Assembly: GCF_013155365.1 (NCBI RefSeq)
Contig: NZ_JABJRA010000001.1
Location: forward strand, 124,001-188,000
Origin: Nocardioides sp. zg-DK7169
Lineage (GTDB): Bacteria; Actinomycetota; Actinomycetes; Propionibacteriales; Nocardioidaceae
Direction: 5' to 3'
Length of the DNA stretch: 64,000 bases
Positions 45,536-54,286 of the stretch are shown in pieces. Every line of letters begins with the position of its first letter. Positions within the stretch are counted from its first letter, which is position 1. Position numbers and translations under genes: made by a program. The notes below the pieces were generated by a model. That model did not search any database. It saw only the letters and a program-made list of their open reading frames with translations, and had not been told where the DNA came from.

Positions 45536-46311
45536 CCGCGCTCGAGGAGGTACAGCGCCTCGCGCAGCTCCCCGGCCTCGGCTGCGGGCCGGTCGAAGAC
45601 CACGCGGCCCTCGCGCAGGCCGACGACCCGGTCGCAGCGGCGCACCGCCAGGTCGAAGTCGTGCAGGCTCACCACCAGCGCCCGTGAGGGGGTCGCCACG
45701 GTCTCGCACAGCAGCCGCAGCACCTCGTCGGCGCGGGCCGGGTCGAGGCTGGAGACGGGCTCGTCGGCCAGCACCAGGTCGGGGTCCTGCACGAGCACCC
45801 GGGCCAGCGCGACCCGCTGCTGCTCGCCGCCGGACAGCTCGTCGGTGCGCGCCATCAGCTTGTCGGCGATGCCGGTGCGGCTCAGGGCGGCGCGCGCGGC
45901 CTGCGTCTCGCGGGGGCGCACCAGCGAGGACAGCGCCTCCCACGTGCTCCAGCGCCCCAGGCGCCCGGCGTTGACGTTGTGCACCACCCGCAGGCGGCCC
46001 ACGAGGTGGAGCCGCTGGTGGATGGTGCCGATCCGGCGGCGTACGGCGGCGAGCTCGGCGGCCCCCAGCCCCGACAGCGACCGGCCCAGCACCTCGACCT
46101 CCCCGCGGTCGGGACGGACCGCGCCGGTGCACAGCCGCAGCAGGGTCGACTTGCCCGCCCCGCTGGGGCCGACCAGCGCCACCCGCTCACCGGCACGCAC
46201 CACGAGGTCGACGCCCTGCAGCGCCGGGCCCCCGGCGGACCCCGCGTAGGACACGTCCACCCCGCGCAGCGCGACCACCGCCGCGCCCTCGGAGCCGGGC
46301 CCGGCGGACAT
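45532..46311 (-). CDS. phnC: Phosphonate-type ABC transporter ATPase
   Basis: This 259-residue ABC ATPase has Walker A GPSGAGKST, signature LSGGEQQRVALARVLVQ, Walker B LVLADEPVSSLD and the switch His in VVSLHDFDLA, matching PhnC-like ATPases. ATG 46311 shares a base with the phnD stop (TGATG), and its end overlaps the permease start, so phnD-phnC-phnE form one operon. It powers uptake of a phosphonate, phosphite or phosphate-like ligand. Confidence 0.9.
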   Translation of the reverse strand: MSAGPGSEGAAVVALRGVDVSYAGSAGGPALQGVDLVVRAGERVALVGPSGAGKSTLLRLCTGAVRPDRGEVEVLGRSLSGLGAAELAAVRRRIGTIHQRLHLVGRLRVVHNVNAGRLGRWSTWEALSSLVRPRETQAARAALSRTGIADKLMARTDELSGGEQQRVALARVLVQDPDLVLADEPVSSLDPARADEVLRLLCETVATPSRALVVSLHDFDLAVRRCDRVVGLREGRVVFDRPAAEAGELREALYLLERG

Positions 46312-47225
46312 CAGGACACGAGCCCGAGCGTGCGGCCGATCTCCTCGATCCGCTCGTAGCTGTCGGCATCGGTCGGGATCAGCTTGCCGGCGCCGTACCG
46401 CTCCAGCACGGCCTGCTCCTCCGGCGTCGAGCCGTCGAGCTCCAGCAGCGCCGTGCGCAGCTCCTCGGTGAACCCCGCGCCGAAGCGGTCCTCGAGGTCG
46501 GGCCCGCCCAGCCAGTGGTAGTCGCTGTACGGCGGGGTCGTGAACACCTCGACGACCTTGTCGGTGTCCACGGTGCCGGCGGCGGTGCGCGCCTCCCACA
46601 CCTGCACGTTGAGCGCGCCGCCCTCGTAGGACCCCGCCTCGACCAGGTCGATGGTGGCGTCGTGGGACCCCGAGTAGCCGGGGCGTCCGGAGAGCTCGCT
46701 CCCGCTGTCCACGCCGGCCTCCCGGAGGAAGTACTCCGGCATCAGCCGCCCCGAGGTCGAGGACTCGCTGCCGAAGGTGAAGCGGGTGTCCTCGAAGGCC
46801 GTGAGGCCGGCGACGTCGTCGAACGGCTCGATCCCGGTGTCGGCGTTGGCGATGAACACCGAGCGGAACTCCGCGTCGATGTCGCGCTGTGCGAGCAGGG
46901 TGGCGCCGGGCGTCTGGAGCCGGGCCTGGACCCCGGTCAGCCCGCCGTAGAACACGGTGTCGAGATCGCCGGCCCGGAACAGGCTGACCGAGGCGGCGTA
47001 GTCGGTGACGGGGACGTACTCGACCTCGACGTCGAGGGCGGAGGACAGGTACTCCGCGAGGGCCTCCTCGCGGGCGGTCAGCTCTGCAGGGTCCTGGTCC
47101 GGGATCGCGCTGATCCGCAGCGTGGCGTTGTCCCCACCGGCCGAGGAGTCGTCGGCGCCGCAGCCGGCGAGCAGGGCCAGGACCGGGACCAGTGCGATGA
47201 CCGCGCGGGCGGGCAGGTGGGACAT
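46311..47225 (-). CDS. phnD: Phosphonate/phosphite-type substrate-binding lipoprotein
   Basis: This 304-residue protein has a signal peptide ending in the lipobox LLAGCG. The mature part follows the PhnD family: LRISAIPDQDPAELTAREEA, LSSALDVEVEYVPVTDYAAS, LDTVFYGGLTGVQAR, and FTFGSESSTSGRLMPEYFL, where the ESSTSG region binds the anionic ligand. It delivers substrate to the fused permease. No C-P lyase or phosphonatase gene is nearby, so phosphite or phosphate ester uptake is as likely as phosphonate uptake. Confidence 0.9.
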   Translation of the reverse strand: MSHLPARAVIALVPVLALLAGCGADDSSAGGDNATLRISAIPDQDPAELTAREEALAEYLSSALDVEVEYVPVTDYAASVSLFRAGDLDTVFYGGLTGVQARLQTPGATLLAQRDIDAEFRSVFIANADTGIEPFDDVAGLTAFEDTRFTFGSESSTSGRLMPEYFLREAGVDSGSELSGRPGYSGSHDATIDLVEAGSYEGGALNVQVWEARTAAGTVDTDKVVEVFTTPPYSDYHWLGGPDLEDRFGAGFTEELRTALLELDGSTPEEQAVLERYGAGKLIPTDADSYERIEEIGRTLGLVS

Positions 47226-47291
47226 GGGCGTCTCCTCCGGGTACGGCGGCGGGACGCAAACCGTACCCGGGTCGAGCGCAGCCGGTGCGGC

Positions 47292-47690
47292 TCAGCCACC
47301 GTCCGGTGCGCCGAGGGCGCCGATCGGCGCGACGACCACCCGGTCGCTGGCGCACACCCACTGGGCGGTGCTGTCGACCACGGCGGCGCTCAGCGCGTGG
47401 TCGGCGTCGTGGACCGGGCACGGGGGCCAGCCGGGTGCGCCGGGGGGACGCTCCTCGAGCACCCACTCCTGCACCTGCTCGGCGGCATGGGCCACCCGCG
47501 CCGCAGGGCTGTCGCCCGCGCGCACGAAGATCCCGACGCCGCTGCCGTCCGGGCTCCAGAGCATCGCTGCGGGCAGCGCGGGGTCGCCGGTCCACTGCGA
47601 GGGCTCGACACGCGGCTCGGGGGCGCCGGTGGCGCGGACGTCGGCCACGACTGCTTCCAGGGCAGGCTCAAGCATCGCGTCCACGACCAC
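47292..47690 (-). CDS. Hypothetical protein
   Basis: This 132-residue cytoplasmic protein starts at GTG 47690; ATG 47675 in the same frame is a possible later start. It has an amphipathic N-terminal helix, a strand-rich centre (PAAMLWSPDGSGVGIFVRAG) and a Pro-rich segment with one Cys (PGWPPCPVHDADH). No known domain is recognised. It lies between the phnD gene and the universal stress protein gene on the same strand. Confidence 0.55.
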   Translation of the reverse strand: MVVDAMLEPALEAVVADVRATGAPEPRVEPSQWTGDPALPAAMLWSPDGSGVGIFVRAGDSPAARVAHAAEQVQEWVLEERPPGAPGWPPCPVHDADHALSAAVVDSTAQWVCASDRVVVAPIGALGAPDGG

Positions 47691-47711
47691 TCGTTGCCCG
47701 CTCGTCGACGT

Positions 47712-48119
47712 TCAGGGGGCCGCGGCCTTCACGGCCATCACGGGGCAGTGCGCGTCGAGCAGGACGCGCTGGGCGTTGCTGCCCAGGATCAGCTTGCCGA
47801 CCGGGGAACGCCGGCGCAGGCCGATCACGATCAGCTCGGCCGAGCTGGCCTCCGCGATGCTGATCAGGTCGTCGGCGGGCTCGAAGCCGCGGACGAGCTG
47901 GCGGATCTCGTGCTCGATGCCGGCGGCGTCGAGGCGGTCCTTGATGGCCGCCATCTCCTCCTCGGTGCGCCGAGCGGTGGCGGTGTCGAACTCGTTGCCC
48001 CCGCGGTGGGAGTTCACGACCACGAGTCGGGACCCTCGGAGGCCGGCCTCCTCGATCGCCTTCGCGAGTGCCGCCTCGCCCTCCGGCTTCGGCACGTACC
48101 CGACCACGATGGTCCCCAT
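47712..48119 (-). CDS. Universal stress protein
   Basis: This 135-residue single UspA domain starts at ATG 48119 after GGAGGGG. TIVVGYVPKPEGEAALAKAI opens the fold, and the ATP-binding loop G-x2-G-x9-GS is visible in GLRRRSPVGKLILGSNAQRV. It ends with HCPVMAVKAAAP. Usp proteins bind ATP or AMP and help survival under stress or stasis. It is a single-domain form, unlike the tandem Usp proteins common in actinobacteria. Confidence 0.9.
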   Translation of the reverse strand: MGTIVVGYVPKPEGEAALAKAIEEAGLRGSRLVVVNSHRGGNEFDTATARRTEEEMAAIKDRLDAAGIEHEIRQLVRGFEPADDLISIAEASSAELIVIGLRRRSPVGKLILGSNAQRVLLDAHCPVMAVKAAAP

Positions 48120-48238
48120 CGCCCCTCCTGAAAGTCCGTGCGACCAGCCGCCGCGGGCACACGCTATCGAACAACTGCGCCCCTGACACCTGTGGAGACC
48201 ACCCGGCGAGCCGGGGCGTCCTGCGGCAGGCTCCGGGC

Positions 48239-48697
48239 ATGTCGCAGGAGCCGCTCGCACCTCGCTCGGAGGCGGGCCTGCAGGCCCCCGTGCCCGCCGT
48301 GCTGGGTCGGGTGCTGCGGCGCGCGGTGCTCGACCACGTCAGCAGCGAGCACCGTCGGACGCACCCCGCGCTCCTGCACGTGGGCCGCCCCGGCGGGCGC
48401 GAGGGCGTCGTGGCGGTGCGCGAGGTCGGCGACCACTCGCTGCGCACCGACGTCGTCGCCGCGATGCTGGCCAGGCACCACCGCGGCGCCCCGGAGCAGC
48501 ACCCCGCACCGCTCGTCTGGCTGACCCGGCCCGGCGACCTCGACCTGCAGGACCTGGACGCCGCCTGGCTCGCCGCGGCGTGGGCCGCGCACGCCGAGCG
48601 CGGGGCCGCGCTCACGATGGTCGTCGTGACCCGGCAGGGATGGCGCGACCCGCGCAGCGGGCTGTCCCAGCGCTGGGTGCGCCTGCGCCCACGCTGA
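48239..48697 (+). CDS. Hypothetical protein
   Basis: This 152-residue protein starts at ATG 48239, with CAGGCT 6 nt upstream resembling a weak leaderless promoter. It has helical N-terminal sequence (VPAVLGRVLRRAVLDHVSSE), a strand-rich middle (EGVVAVREVGDHSLRTDVVA) and an Arg-rich end (RWVRLRPR). The region PAPLVWLTRPGDLDLQDLDA and AALTMVVVTRQGWRDPRSGL recurs in many actinobacterial hypothetical proteins, but I cannot name the family. It is divergent from the universal stress protein gene. Confidence 0.6.
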   Translation: MSQEPLAPRSEAGLQAPVPAVLGRVLRRAVLDHVSSEHRRTHPALLHVGRPGGREGVVAVREVGDHSLRTDVVAAMLARHHRGAPEQHPAPLVWLTRPGDLDLQDLDAAWLAAAWAAHAERGAALTMVVVTRQGWRDPRSGLSQRWVRLRPR

Positions 48698-48712
48698 CGG
48701 GGGTGGCACCGC

Positions 48713-50179
48713 TCAGTCCCAGGTGTGCACCGGCTCGTTGGTGTGCATCCGGTCGCGGTACTCCAGCAGCGTCGCGCGCAGCGCGTCGAAGCGGTCCTCC
48801 CCGTCCCGCGCGCGCATCCGGCCCACGAACCACTCGGCGCCGTTGGTGCCGGTCAGGCAGCGCTGCTCGATGATGCCGAGCAGCCGGTCCGACTCCTCCC
48901 CCGGCACGCCCCAGGCGTCCAGGCCGGCGCGTGCCTGCGGCAGCAGCCGGCGCAGCACGAGCTCGGTGGCCCGGACCTGCCCGACCCCGGGCCAGTAGAC
49001 CAGCGCCTCGATGCCGTCGCGCGCGGCGACGTGGAAGTTCTCCTCGGCGGCGCTGAAGGACATCTGTGACCACAGCGGCCGCTCGTGCTCGGCCAGGAAC
49101 CGGACCAGGCCGAAGTAGAACGCCGCGTTGGCCATCGTGTCGGCGACGGTCGGCCCGGCGGCGAGCACCCGGTTCTCCACGCGCAGGTGCGGGACCCCGT
49201 GCGCGATGTCGTAGACCGGGCGGTTCCAGCGGTAGATGGTGCCGTTGTGCAGCTTCAGCTCGGCCAGCGAGGGGGTGCCGCCGGCCTCGAGCACGGTGAG
49301 CGGGTCCTCGTGCTCGTCGAGGACCGGCAGCAGGGCCGGGAAGTAGCGGACGTTCTCCTCGAAGAGGTCGAAGACCGAGGTGATCCACCGCTCGCCGAAC
49401 CAGACCCGGGGGCGCACGCCCTGGGCCTCCAGCTCGGCGCTGCGGGTGTCGGTGGCCTGCTCGAAGAGCGGAATCCGGGTCTCGCGCCACAGCTCCTTGC
49501 CCAGCAGGTACGGCGAGTTGGCGCCCAGCGCGAGCTGGATCGAGGAGATCACCTGGGAGGCGTTCCAGTACGCCGCGAACTGGTCGGGCGAGGTCTGCAC
49601 GTGCAGCTGGGTGCTGGTGCAGGCCGCCTCGGGCACGATCGAGTCGGTCGTGGTCCGCAGCCGTTCCGGCCCGGTGATCGCGATCGAGATGTCCTCGCCG
49701 CGAGCGTTGAGGATCTGCTCGCTGAGCAGCCGGTAGCGCGGGTTGCCGCTGAGGGTCGAGCGCGCCATGTGCCCCTCGTCGAGGGTCGGCAGGATCCCGA
49801 CCATCACCAGCTGGGCCCCCACCCGCGCCGACTTCTGCTCGGCGTCGTTGAGACTGCGCCGCAGGTTGTCCTCGAAGGCGCTCAGGCCGCCCTCGCGCAG
49901 CCGGGCCGGGGCCAGGTTGATCTCGACGTTGAACTGCCCCAGCTCGGTCTGGAAGTCCTCGTCGGCGATCTCGGCGAGCACCTCGGCGTTGCACATCGCG
50001 GGGTCGCCGGCCTTGTCGACCAGGTTGAGCTCGACCTCCAGGCCCGTCATCGGGTCGTCGGTGTCGAACCGGGCCTCGCGCAGCATCCGCGCGAACACGT
50101 CCAGGTTGCGCCGGACCTTCTCGCGGTAGCGGGTCCGGTCGCTCCGGGTGAACTCCTGTGCCTCGACCTCCTCTCCCAT
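48713..50179 (-). CDS. Glutamate-cysteine ligase-like carboxylate-amine ligase
   Basis: This 488-residue protein has the GCS2-like start TGLEVELNLVDKAGDPAMCN, ELGQFNVEINLAPARL, then SIVPEAACTSTQLHVQTSP and NASQVISSIQLALGANSPYL, matching proteins annotated as glutamate-cysteine ligase in actinobacteria. It should join glutamate to an amine or to cysteine using ATP, as in mycothiol-related or gamma-glutamyl metabolism; the real acceptor is unproven. Start ATG 50179 has TAGGAC 5 nt upstream, so a leaderless start is possible. The 5-oxoprolinase genes lie 2.6 kb away. Confidence 0.75.
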   Translation of the reverse strand: MGEEVEAQEFTRSDRTRYREKVRRNLDVFARMLREARFDTDDPMTGLEVELNLVDKAGDPAMCNAEVLAEIADEDFQTELGQFNVEINLAPARLREGGLSAFEDNLRRSLNDAEQKSARVGAQLVMVGILPTLDEGHMARSTLSGNPRYRLLSEQILNARGEDISIAITGPERLRTTTDSIVPEAACTSTQLHVQTSPDQFAAYWNASQVISSIQLALGANSPYLLGKELWRETRIPLFEQATDTRSAELEAQGVRPRVWFGERWITSVFDLFEENVRYFPALLPVLDEHEDPLTVLEAGGTPSLAELKLHNGTIYRWNRPVYDIAHGVPHLRVENRVLAAGPTVADTMANAAFYFGLVRFLAEHERPLWSQMSFSAAEENFHVAARDGIEALVYWPGVGQVRATELVLRRLLPQARAGLDAWGVPGEESDRLLGIIEQRCLTGTNGAEWFVGRMRARDGEDRFDALRATLLEYRDRMHTNEPVHTWD

Positions 50180-50280
50180 GGCGAGTCCTAGGCGGGTGCG
50201 CCGAAGCGTGCGGTCGGGGGCGTGGTCGTCGGCATGGACGCGCAGTACCCAGCAACCCGGCCTTCGAGTCCACCCGGCGC

Positions 50281-51234
50281 TCAGGGCACCTCGCCGAGCG
50301 CGGCGGGCGGGACGGCGCGCTCGAGCAGGTCGGAGACCAGCCGGGCCAGGCTGTTGCCGGGGTCGTGCTCGCGACACCTGTCGACCGCGCACCAGGCGAG
50401 CGCGCCGTCCCCGGCGAGCCAGGCCGCGTAGGCCAGCACGGCCGCGGCGCCCGCGCACAGCGGGGCCGGCGCGCGGCGTACGGCGTCGGTCCAGGTGCGC
50501 ACGTGCTCGACGGACTCGGAGCGGCGCATCGAGGACCAGGCGGCGTCGCGCACCGCGGGCCTGCGGATTCCGAGCAGGACCGAGGCGAGGACCTCCTCGC
50601 TCCACCCGCCCCCACGCAGCCGGGCCGCGACCGCGGCGGCCACCTCGTCGTGGTCGGCGGCCCGGACCCGCCGTGCCGCCTCGGCGACGCGGGCGGCGGC
50701 CGCCTCGTCGGGGCGCAGCGTGTCCGCGACCGCGGTGCGCGAGGCGAGCACGGCGCGCCCCTCGAAGACCGCCTGGGCGCTGATCGGGTGTGCCGTGAGG
50801 TCGTAGGGCACGCCGCGTGGCGGGGCACCGCCGCGGGCGGGCAGCAGCGAGAACCAGCGCTCGCCGTCGGCCCGGATCGCGTCGACGACCCGGATGCCGG
50901 CCAGCTCGAAGCCGCGGACCAGCGCCCGCGAGGTCCACCGGGCGGTGCCGGCGGTGCGCGCGCCGGCGTACAGCACGAAGGCAACCGCCCGCGCCTCCTC
51001 GCGCACCGACGGGGCGAGCAGCGCCTCCACGGTGGCGGCGATCTCGGCCGGGGTGCGGGGCAGGTCGATGCGGGCGTGGAACTGGCGCCGGGCGCCGAAG
51101 GTCAGCAGCACCACGGACTCCGCTGGGTGGAAGCCCAGCACGACGGGCACGACGGCGAGCAGGTCGTCGGGACGGCGTGCGGTGATCCGGAGCGGCCCGG
51201 GCGGCGTGGGAGGCGGGGTGGGAGGCGGGTTCAT
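50281..51234 (-). CDS. DUF4192 family protein
   Basis: This 317-residue protein starts at ATG 51234 with a Pro-rich N-terminus. It matches DUF4192: RRPDDLLAVVPVVLGFHPAE, SVVLLTFGARRQFHARIDLP, and the C-terminal AWLAGDGALAWCAVDRCREH, a helical segment typical of the family. It is cytoplasmic, found mainly in actinobacteria, and of unknown function. It lies divergent from DNA polymerase IV. Confidence 0.85.
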   Translation of the reverse strand: MNPPPTPPPTPPGPLRITARRPDDLLAVVPVVLGFHPAESVVLLTFGARRQFHARIDLPRTPAEIAATVEALLAPSVREEARAVAFVLYAGARTAGTARWTSRALVRGFELAGIRVVDAIRADGERWFSLLPARGGAPPRGVPYDLTAHPISAQAVFEGRAVLASRTAVADTLRPDEAAAARVAEAARRVRAADHDEVAAAVAARLRGGGWSEEVLASVLLGIRRPAVRDAAWSSMRRSESVEHVRTWTDAVRRAPAPLCAGAAAVLAYAAWLAGDGALAWCAVDRCREHDPGNSLARLVSDLLERAVPPAALGEVP

Positions 51235-51414
51235 GGGGCGACGCTCCCCGCCCGCCCCGACGACCCGCGGCCCGGCGCTTCCCGCCTGGGGAGGAAGCGG
51301 TACGACGGGTGCCCTGTGCACCCCGAACGGCCCGGAGCGGCCCGCGTCACCCGTCCCCGCCAGCCCCGCCGACCGGCACCGGCCGGTGTCGGCGCCGGGA
51401 GGTACCGTGCCGCG

Positions 51415-52824
51415 ATGCGCGCCCACGCCTCCGTGCTCCACCTCGACCTCGATGCGTTCTTCGCCTCGGTCGAGCAGCGCGACAAGCCCTCGCTGCGCGG
51501 CAAGCCGGTGGTCGTGGGCGGGGTCGGCGGCCGGGGCGTGGTCTCGACGGCCTCCTACGAGGCGCGGCGCTACGGCGTGCGCTCGGCGATGTCGACGCGC
51601 GAGGCCCGGGCGCGCTGCCCGCACGCGGCGTTCCTGGGCGGGCGCTTCCACGCCTACCGCGAGAGCAGCACGACGGTGATGCGGCTGCTGCGCGAGGTCA
51701 GCCCGCTGGTCGAGCCGCTCTCCTTCGACGAGGCGTTCGTCGACCTCGAGCAGGCCGACCTGCCCGACCTCGAGGTCGCGACCGTGCGTGCCTTCGCCGA
51801 GGACCTGCGCGCGAGGGTCACCGCCGCCACCGGCGGGCTGACCGCGTCGGTCGGCATCGGGACCTCCAAGTTCATCGCCAAGGTGGCCAGCGACCTCGAC
51901 AAGCCCGACGGGCTGGTGCTCGTCGAGCCCGGCACCGAGCGCGACCTGCTGCGCCCCATGCGCGTGAGCGTGATCCCCGGGGTCGGCCCGGCGACGGTCG
52001 AGCGGCTGCGCCGGGGCGGGGTCCACACCGTCGCCGACCTCGAGGGCGTCGACCTCGACGAGCTGGTCCAGCTCGTCGGCCGCTCCCAGGGCCACGGGCT
52101 GCACCAGCTCGCCCGCGCCATCGACGAGCGCCCGGTGGTGCCCGAGCGCGAGGCGAAGTCGGTCAGCGTCGAGGGCACCTACGAGACCGACCTGACCGAG
52201 CGGCGGCTGCTGGAGGGGCTGCTCACCCGGCAGGCCGGCGAGGTCGCGGCGCGGCTGCGCAAGGCGGGGATGTCGGGGCGCACCGTCACGATCAAGGTCC
52301 GCCTGCACGACTTCACCACCGTCAACCGCTCCACCACGCTGGCCTCCCCCACCGACCAGGCCTCGATGATCGGGCGGATGGCCCGCGCCCTGCTGGGCGA
52401 GCTGATCTCCACCACCGACCTCTCCGGCGGCGTGCGGCTGCTGGGGGTGGGCGTCTCCGGGCTCGCGGACTGGGTGCAGGAGGACCTGTTCGGCGAGACC
52501 GGCGAGGACGGCGGCGCCGAGGACGCCGAGCTCGCCGCGCTGGCCGACGTCGAGGTGCCGCGGCACTCGCGCGGGACCTGGTCGCCGGGCATGGACGTGG
52601 TGCACGCCGAGAGGGGGCGCGGCTGGGTCTGGGGCTCCGGGCGCGGGGTGGTGACGGTCCGCTTCGAGACCGCGGAGACGCCCGCGGGACCGGTGCGCTC
52701 CTTCCCCGTCGACGACCCGGCGCTCAGCCCGTGGACGACGCCGTTGCGCGAGGAGGACCCGGACGACCCGCCCGACCCGGACGACCCGCCCGACCCGGCC
52801 GAGCCGCTCAGCCGGCAGGACTGA
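51415..52824 (+). CDS. dinB: DNA polymerase IV (Y family)
   Basis: This 469-residue translesion polymerase shows HLDLDAFFASVEQRDKPSLR with catalytic Asp, the palm pair SFDEAFVDLE, the fingers YEARRYGVRSAMSTREA, and thumb helices around SVIPGVGPATVERLRRGGVH. The little-finger domain follows with VSVEGTYETDLTERRLLEGL. After residue about 370 comes a variable tail ending in a DDPPDPDDPPDPAEP repeat. TACCGT (51403-51408) lies 6 nt before ATG, a leaderless start. The canonical C-terminal clamp-binding motif is not evident, though QEDLFGE may serve. Confidence 0.93.
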   Translation: MRAHASVLHLDLDAFFASVEQRDKPSLRGKPVVVGGVGGRGVVSTASYEARRYGVRSAMSTREARARCPHAAFLGGRFHAYRESSTTVMRLLREVSPLVEPLSFDEAFVDLEQADLPDLEVATVRAFAEDLRARVTAATGGLTASVGIGTSKFIAKVASDLDKPDGLVLVEPGTERDLLRPMRVSVIPGVGPATVERLRRGGVHTVADLEGVDLDELVQLVGRSQGHGLHQLARAIDERPVVPEREAKSVSVEGTYETDLTERRLLEGLLTRQAGEVAARLRKAGMSGRTVTIKVRLHDFTTVNRSTTLASPTDQASMIGRMARALLGELISTTDLSGGVRLLGVGVSGLADWVQEDLFGETGEDGGAEDAELAALADVEVPRHSRGTWSPGMDVVHAERGRGWVWGSGRGVVTVRFETAETPAGPVRSFPVDDPALSPWTTPLREEDPDDPPDPDDPPDPAEPLSRQD

Positions 52825-53668
52825 TCGCGAAGCGCACCCGGTCCCCGGGACGCAGCTGCGCGCACTGCCACAGGTCCTCCCGGGCCACCACCCCGACGAC
52901 GGGGTAGCCGCCGGTCGGCGGGTGGTCGGCGAGGAAGACGACCGGGCGCCCGTCCGGGGGCACCTGCACCGCGCCGAGCACCATCCCCTCGCTGGGCAGC
53001 TCCTCGTGCCGCACCCGCGGCAGCGGCGGGCCGTCCAGGCGCAGGCCCACCCGGTTCGACGCCGGCAGCACGACGTACGACGTGTCGCGCAGGCGCTCCA
53101 GCGCGTCCGCGGCGAACCAGTCCGCGCGCGGGCCGGGCAGCAGCCGCAACGGTCCGGGGACCGGCGGGCGCGGCGTGTCGAGGGCGGCCGGCGGCCCGCT
53201 CGGCGCACCGAGCGGCAGCACGGCGCCGTCGCGGACCGGGGGCGGGCCGACGCCGGCGAGGACGTCGGTCGAGCGGGACCCGAGCACCGGCGGCGCCGCG
53301 ACGCCGCCGCCGACGGCGAGGTAGGAGCGGACGCCGGCCGGAGGCGCGCCGAGGCGCAGCCGCTCGCCCGGCGCCAGCCAGGTGGCCCGTGCCAGGCCCC
53401 GGGCGGTGCCGCCGACGTGCAGCGGGGCCGGGGCTCCGGTGACCGCGACCCAGCGCCCCACGCTCGTGACGACCTCCAGCCCGCCGAGGGTCACCTCGAG
53501 CACCGCGGCGTCGGGGCGGTTGCCGACGAGCCGGTTCGCCAGCGCCGCGGCCGGGGCGTCGAGGGCACCGGAGCGGGGCACCCCGAGGTGGGCCAGGCCG
53601 GGGCGGCCGAGGTCCTGCACGGTGGTGAGGACGCCGGCGCGCAGGACGCGCAGCTCGCCGGTGCTCAT
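52808..53668 (-). CDS. pxpC: 5-oxoprolinase subunit C (PxpC/KipA family)
   Basis: This 286-residue protein shows LRAGVLTTVQDLGRPGLAHL, VPRSGALDAPAAALANRLVG, LAVGGGVAAPPVLGSRSTDV and VFLADHPPTGGYPVVGVVAR, hallmarks of the biotin-dependent-carboxyltransferase-like PxpC. With PxpA and PxpB it opens 5-oxoproline to glutamate using ATP. Its start overlaps the pxpB stop (ATGA). Its last 17 bp overlap the 3' end of dinB on the other strand. Confidence 0.9.
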   Translation of the reverse strand: MSTGELRVLRAGVLTTVQDLGRPGLAHLGVPRSGALDAPAAALANRLVGNRPDAAVLEVTLGGLEVVTSVGRWVAVTGAPAPLHVGGTARGLARATWLAPGERLRLGAPPAGVRSYLAVGGGVAAPPVLGSRSTDVLAGVGPPPVRDGAVLPLGAPSGPPAALDTPRPPVPGPLRLLPGPRADWFAADALERLRDTSYVVLPASNRVGLRLDGPPLPRVRHEELPSEGMVLGAVQVPPDGRPVVFLADHPPTGGYPVVGVVAREDLWQCAQLRPGDRVRFAISPAG

Positions 53669-54252
53669 CCGCGCGCGAACCGCACCCGGGTGCCGGGCGC
53701 GAGCAGCGCGGGCTCCTCCCGGTCGACGTCCCACAGCGGCGCGTCGGTGCGTCCCAGCAGCCGCCAGCCGCCGGGCGAGGCGGAGGGGTAGACCCCGCAC
53801 CAGGCGTCGGCCAGCGCGACCGAACCGGCCGGCACCTGCGCCCGCGGGGTCTCCAGACGGGGTACGGCGAGCTCCGCGGGCAGCCCGGTGAGGTAGGCGA
53901 AGCCCGGCGCGAACCCGCAGAACGCCGAGACCAGCTCGATCCCGCACAGCCGGTCGACCGCCCCGTCGGGGTCGGTCCCCCAGCGGCGCGCGACCCAGTC
54001 GAGGTCCTCGCCGTCCCACGTCACCGGCAGCTCGACCAGCCCGCCGGGCGCCGCCTCGGACGGGCCCGGCCAGCCGGCGAGGCGCTCCGCGAGGTCCGCG
54101 GCCACCCCGTCGAAGAGCACGGTGCCCGCGCCGGGCACGACGTCGGTCGCCTCGACCCCCGTCGTACGCGCCCAGGCCGCGAGGGCCAGGGCGCTGCCCG
54201 CGTCGTCCACCTCGACGAGGAACGCGTGCTCGCCGACCTCCCGGATGCGCAT
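53665..54252 (-). CDS. pxpB: 5-oxoprolinase subunit B (PxpB/KipI family)
   Basis: This 195-residue protein carries the conserved PxpB motif FCGFAPGFAYLTGLPAELAV, with LETPRAQVPAGSVALADAWC next to it and GVYPSASPGGWRLLGRTDAP near the end. It works with PxpC, encoded directly downstream, and PxpA in ATP-dependent 5-oxoproline hydrolysis. An SDR gene lies between this gene and pxpA, which is unusual. It begins with MRIREVGEHAFLVEVDD, a normal PxpB start. Confidence 0.92.
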   Translation of the reverse strand: MRIREVGEHAFLVEVDDAGSALALAAWARTTGVEATDVVPGAGTVLFDGVAADLAERLAGWPGPSEAAPGGLVELPVTWDGEDLDWVARRWGTDPDGAVDRLCGIELVSAFCGFAPGFAYLTGLPAELAVPRLETPRAQVPAGSVALADAWCGVYPSASPGGWRLLGRTDAPLWDVDREEPALLAPGTRVRFARG

Positions 54253-54286
54253 GGCCCCAGTCTGGCCCAGGCGGCCGGTCCGCGAC

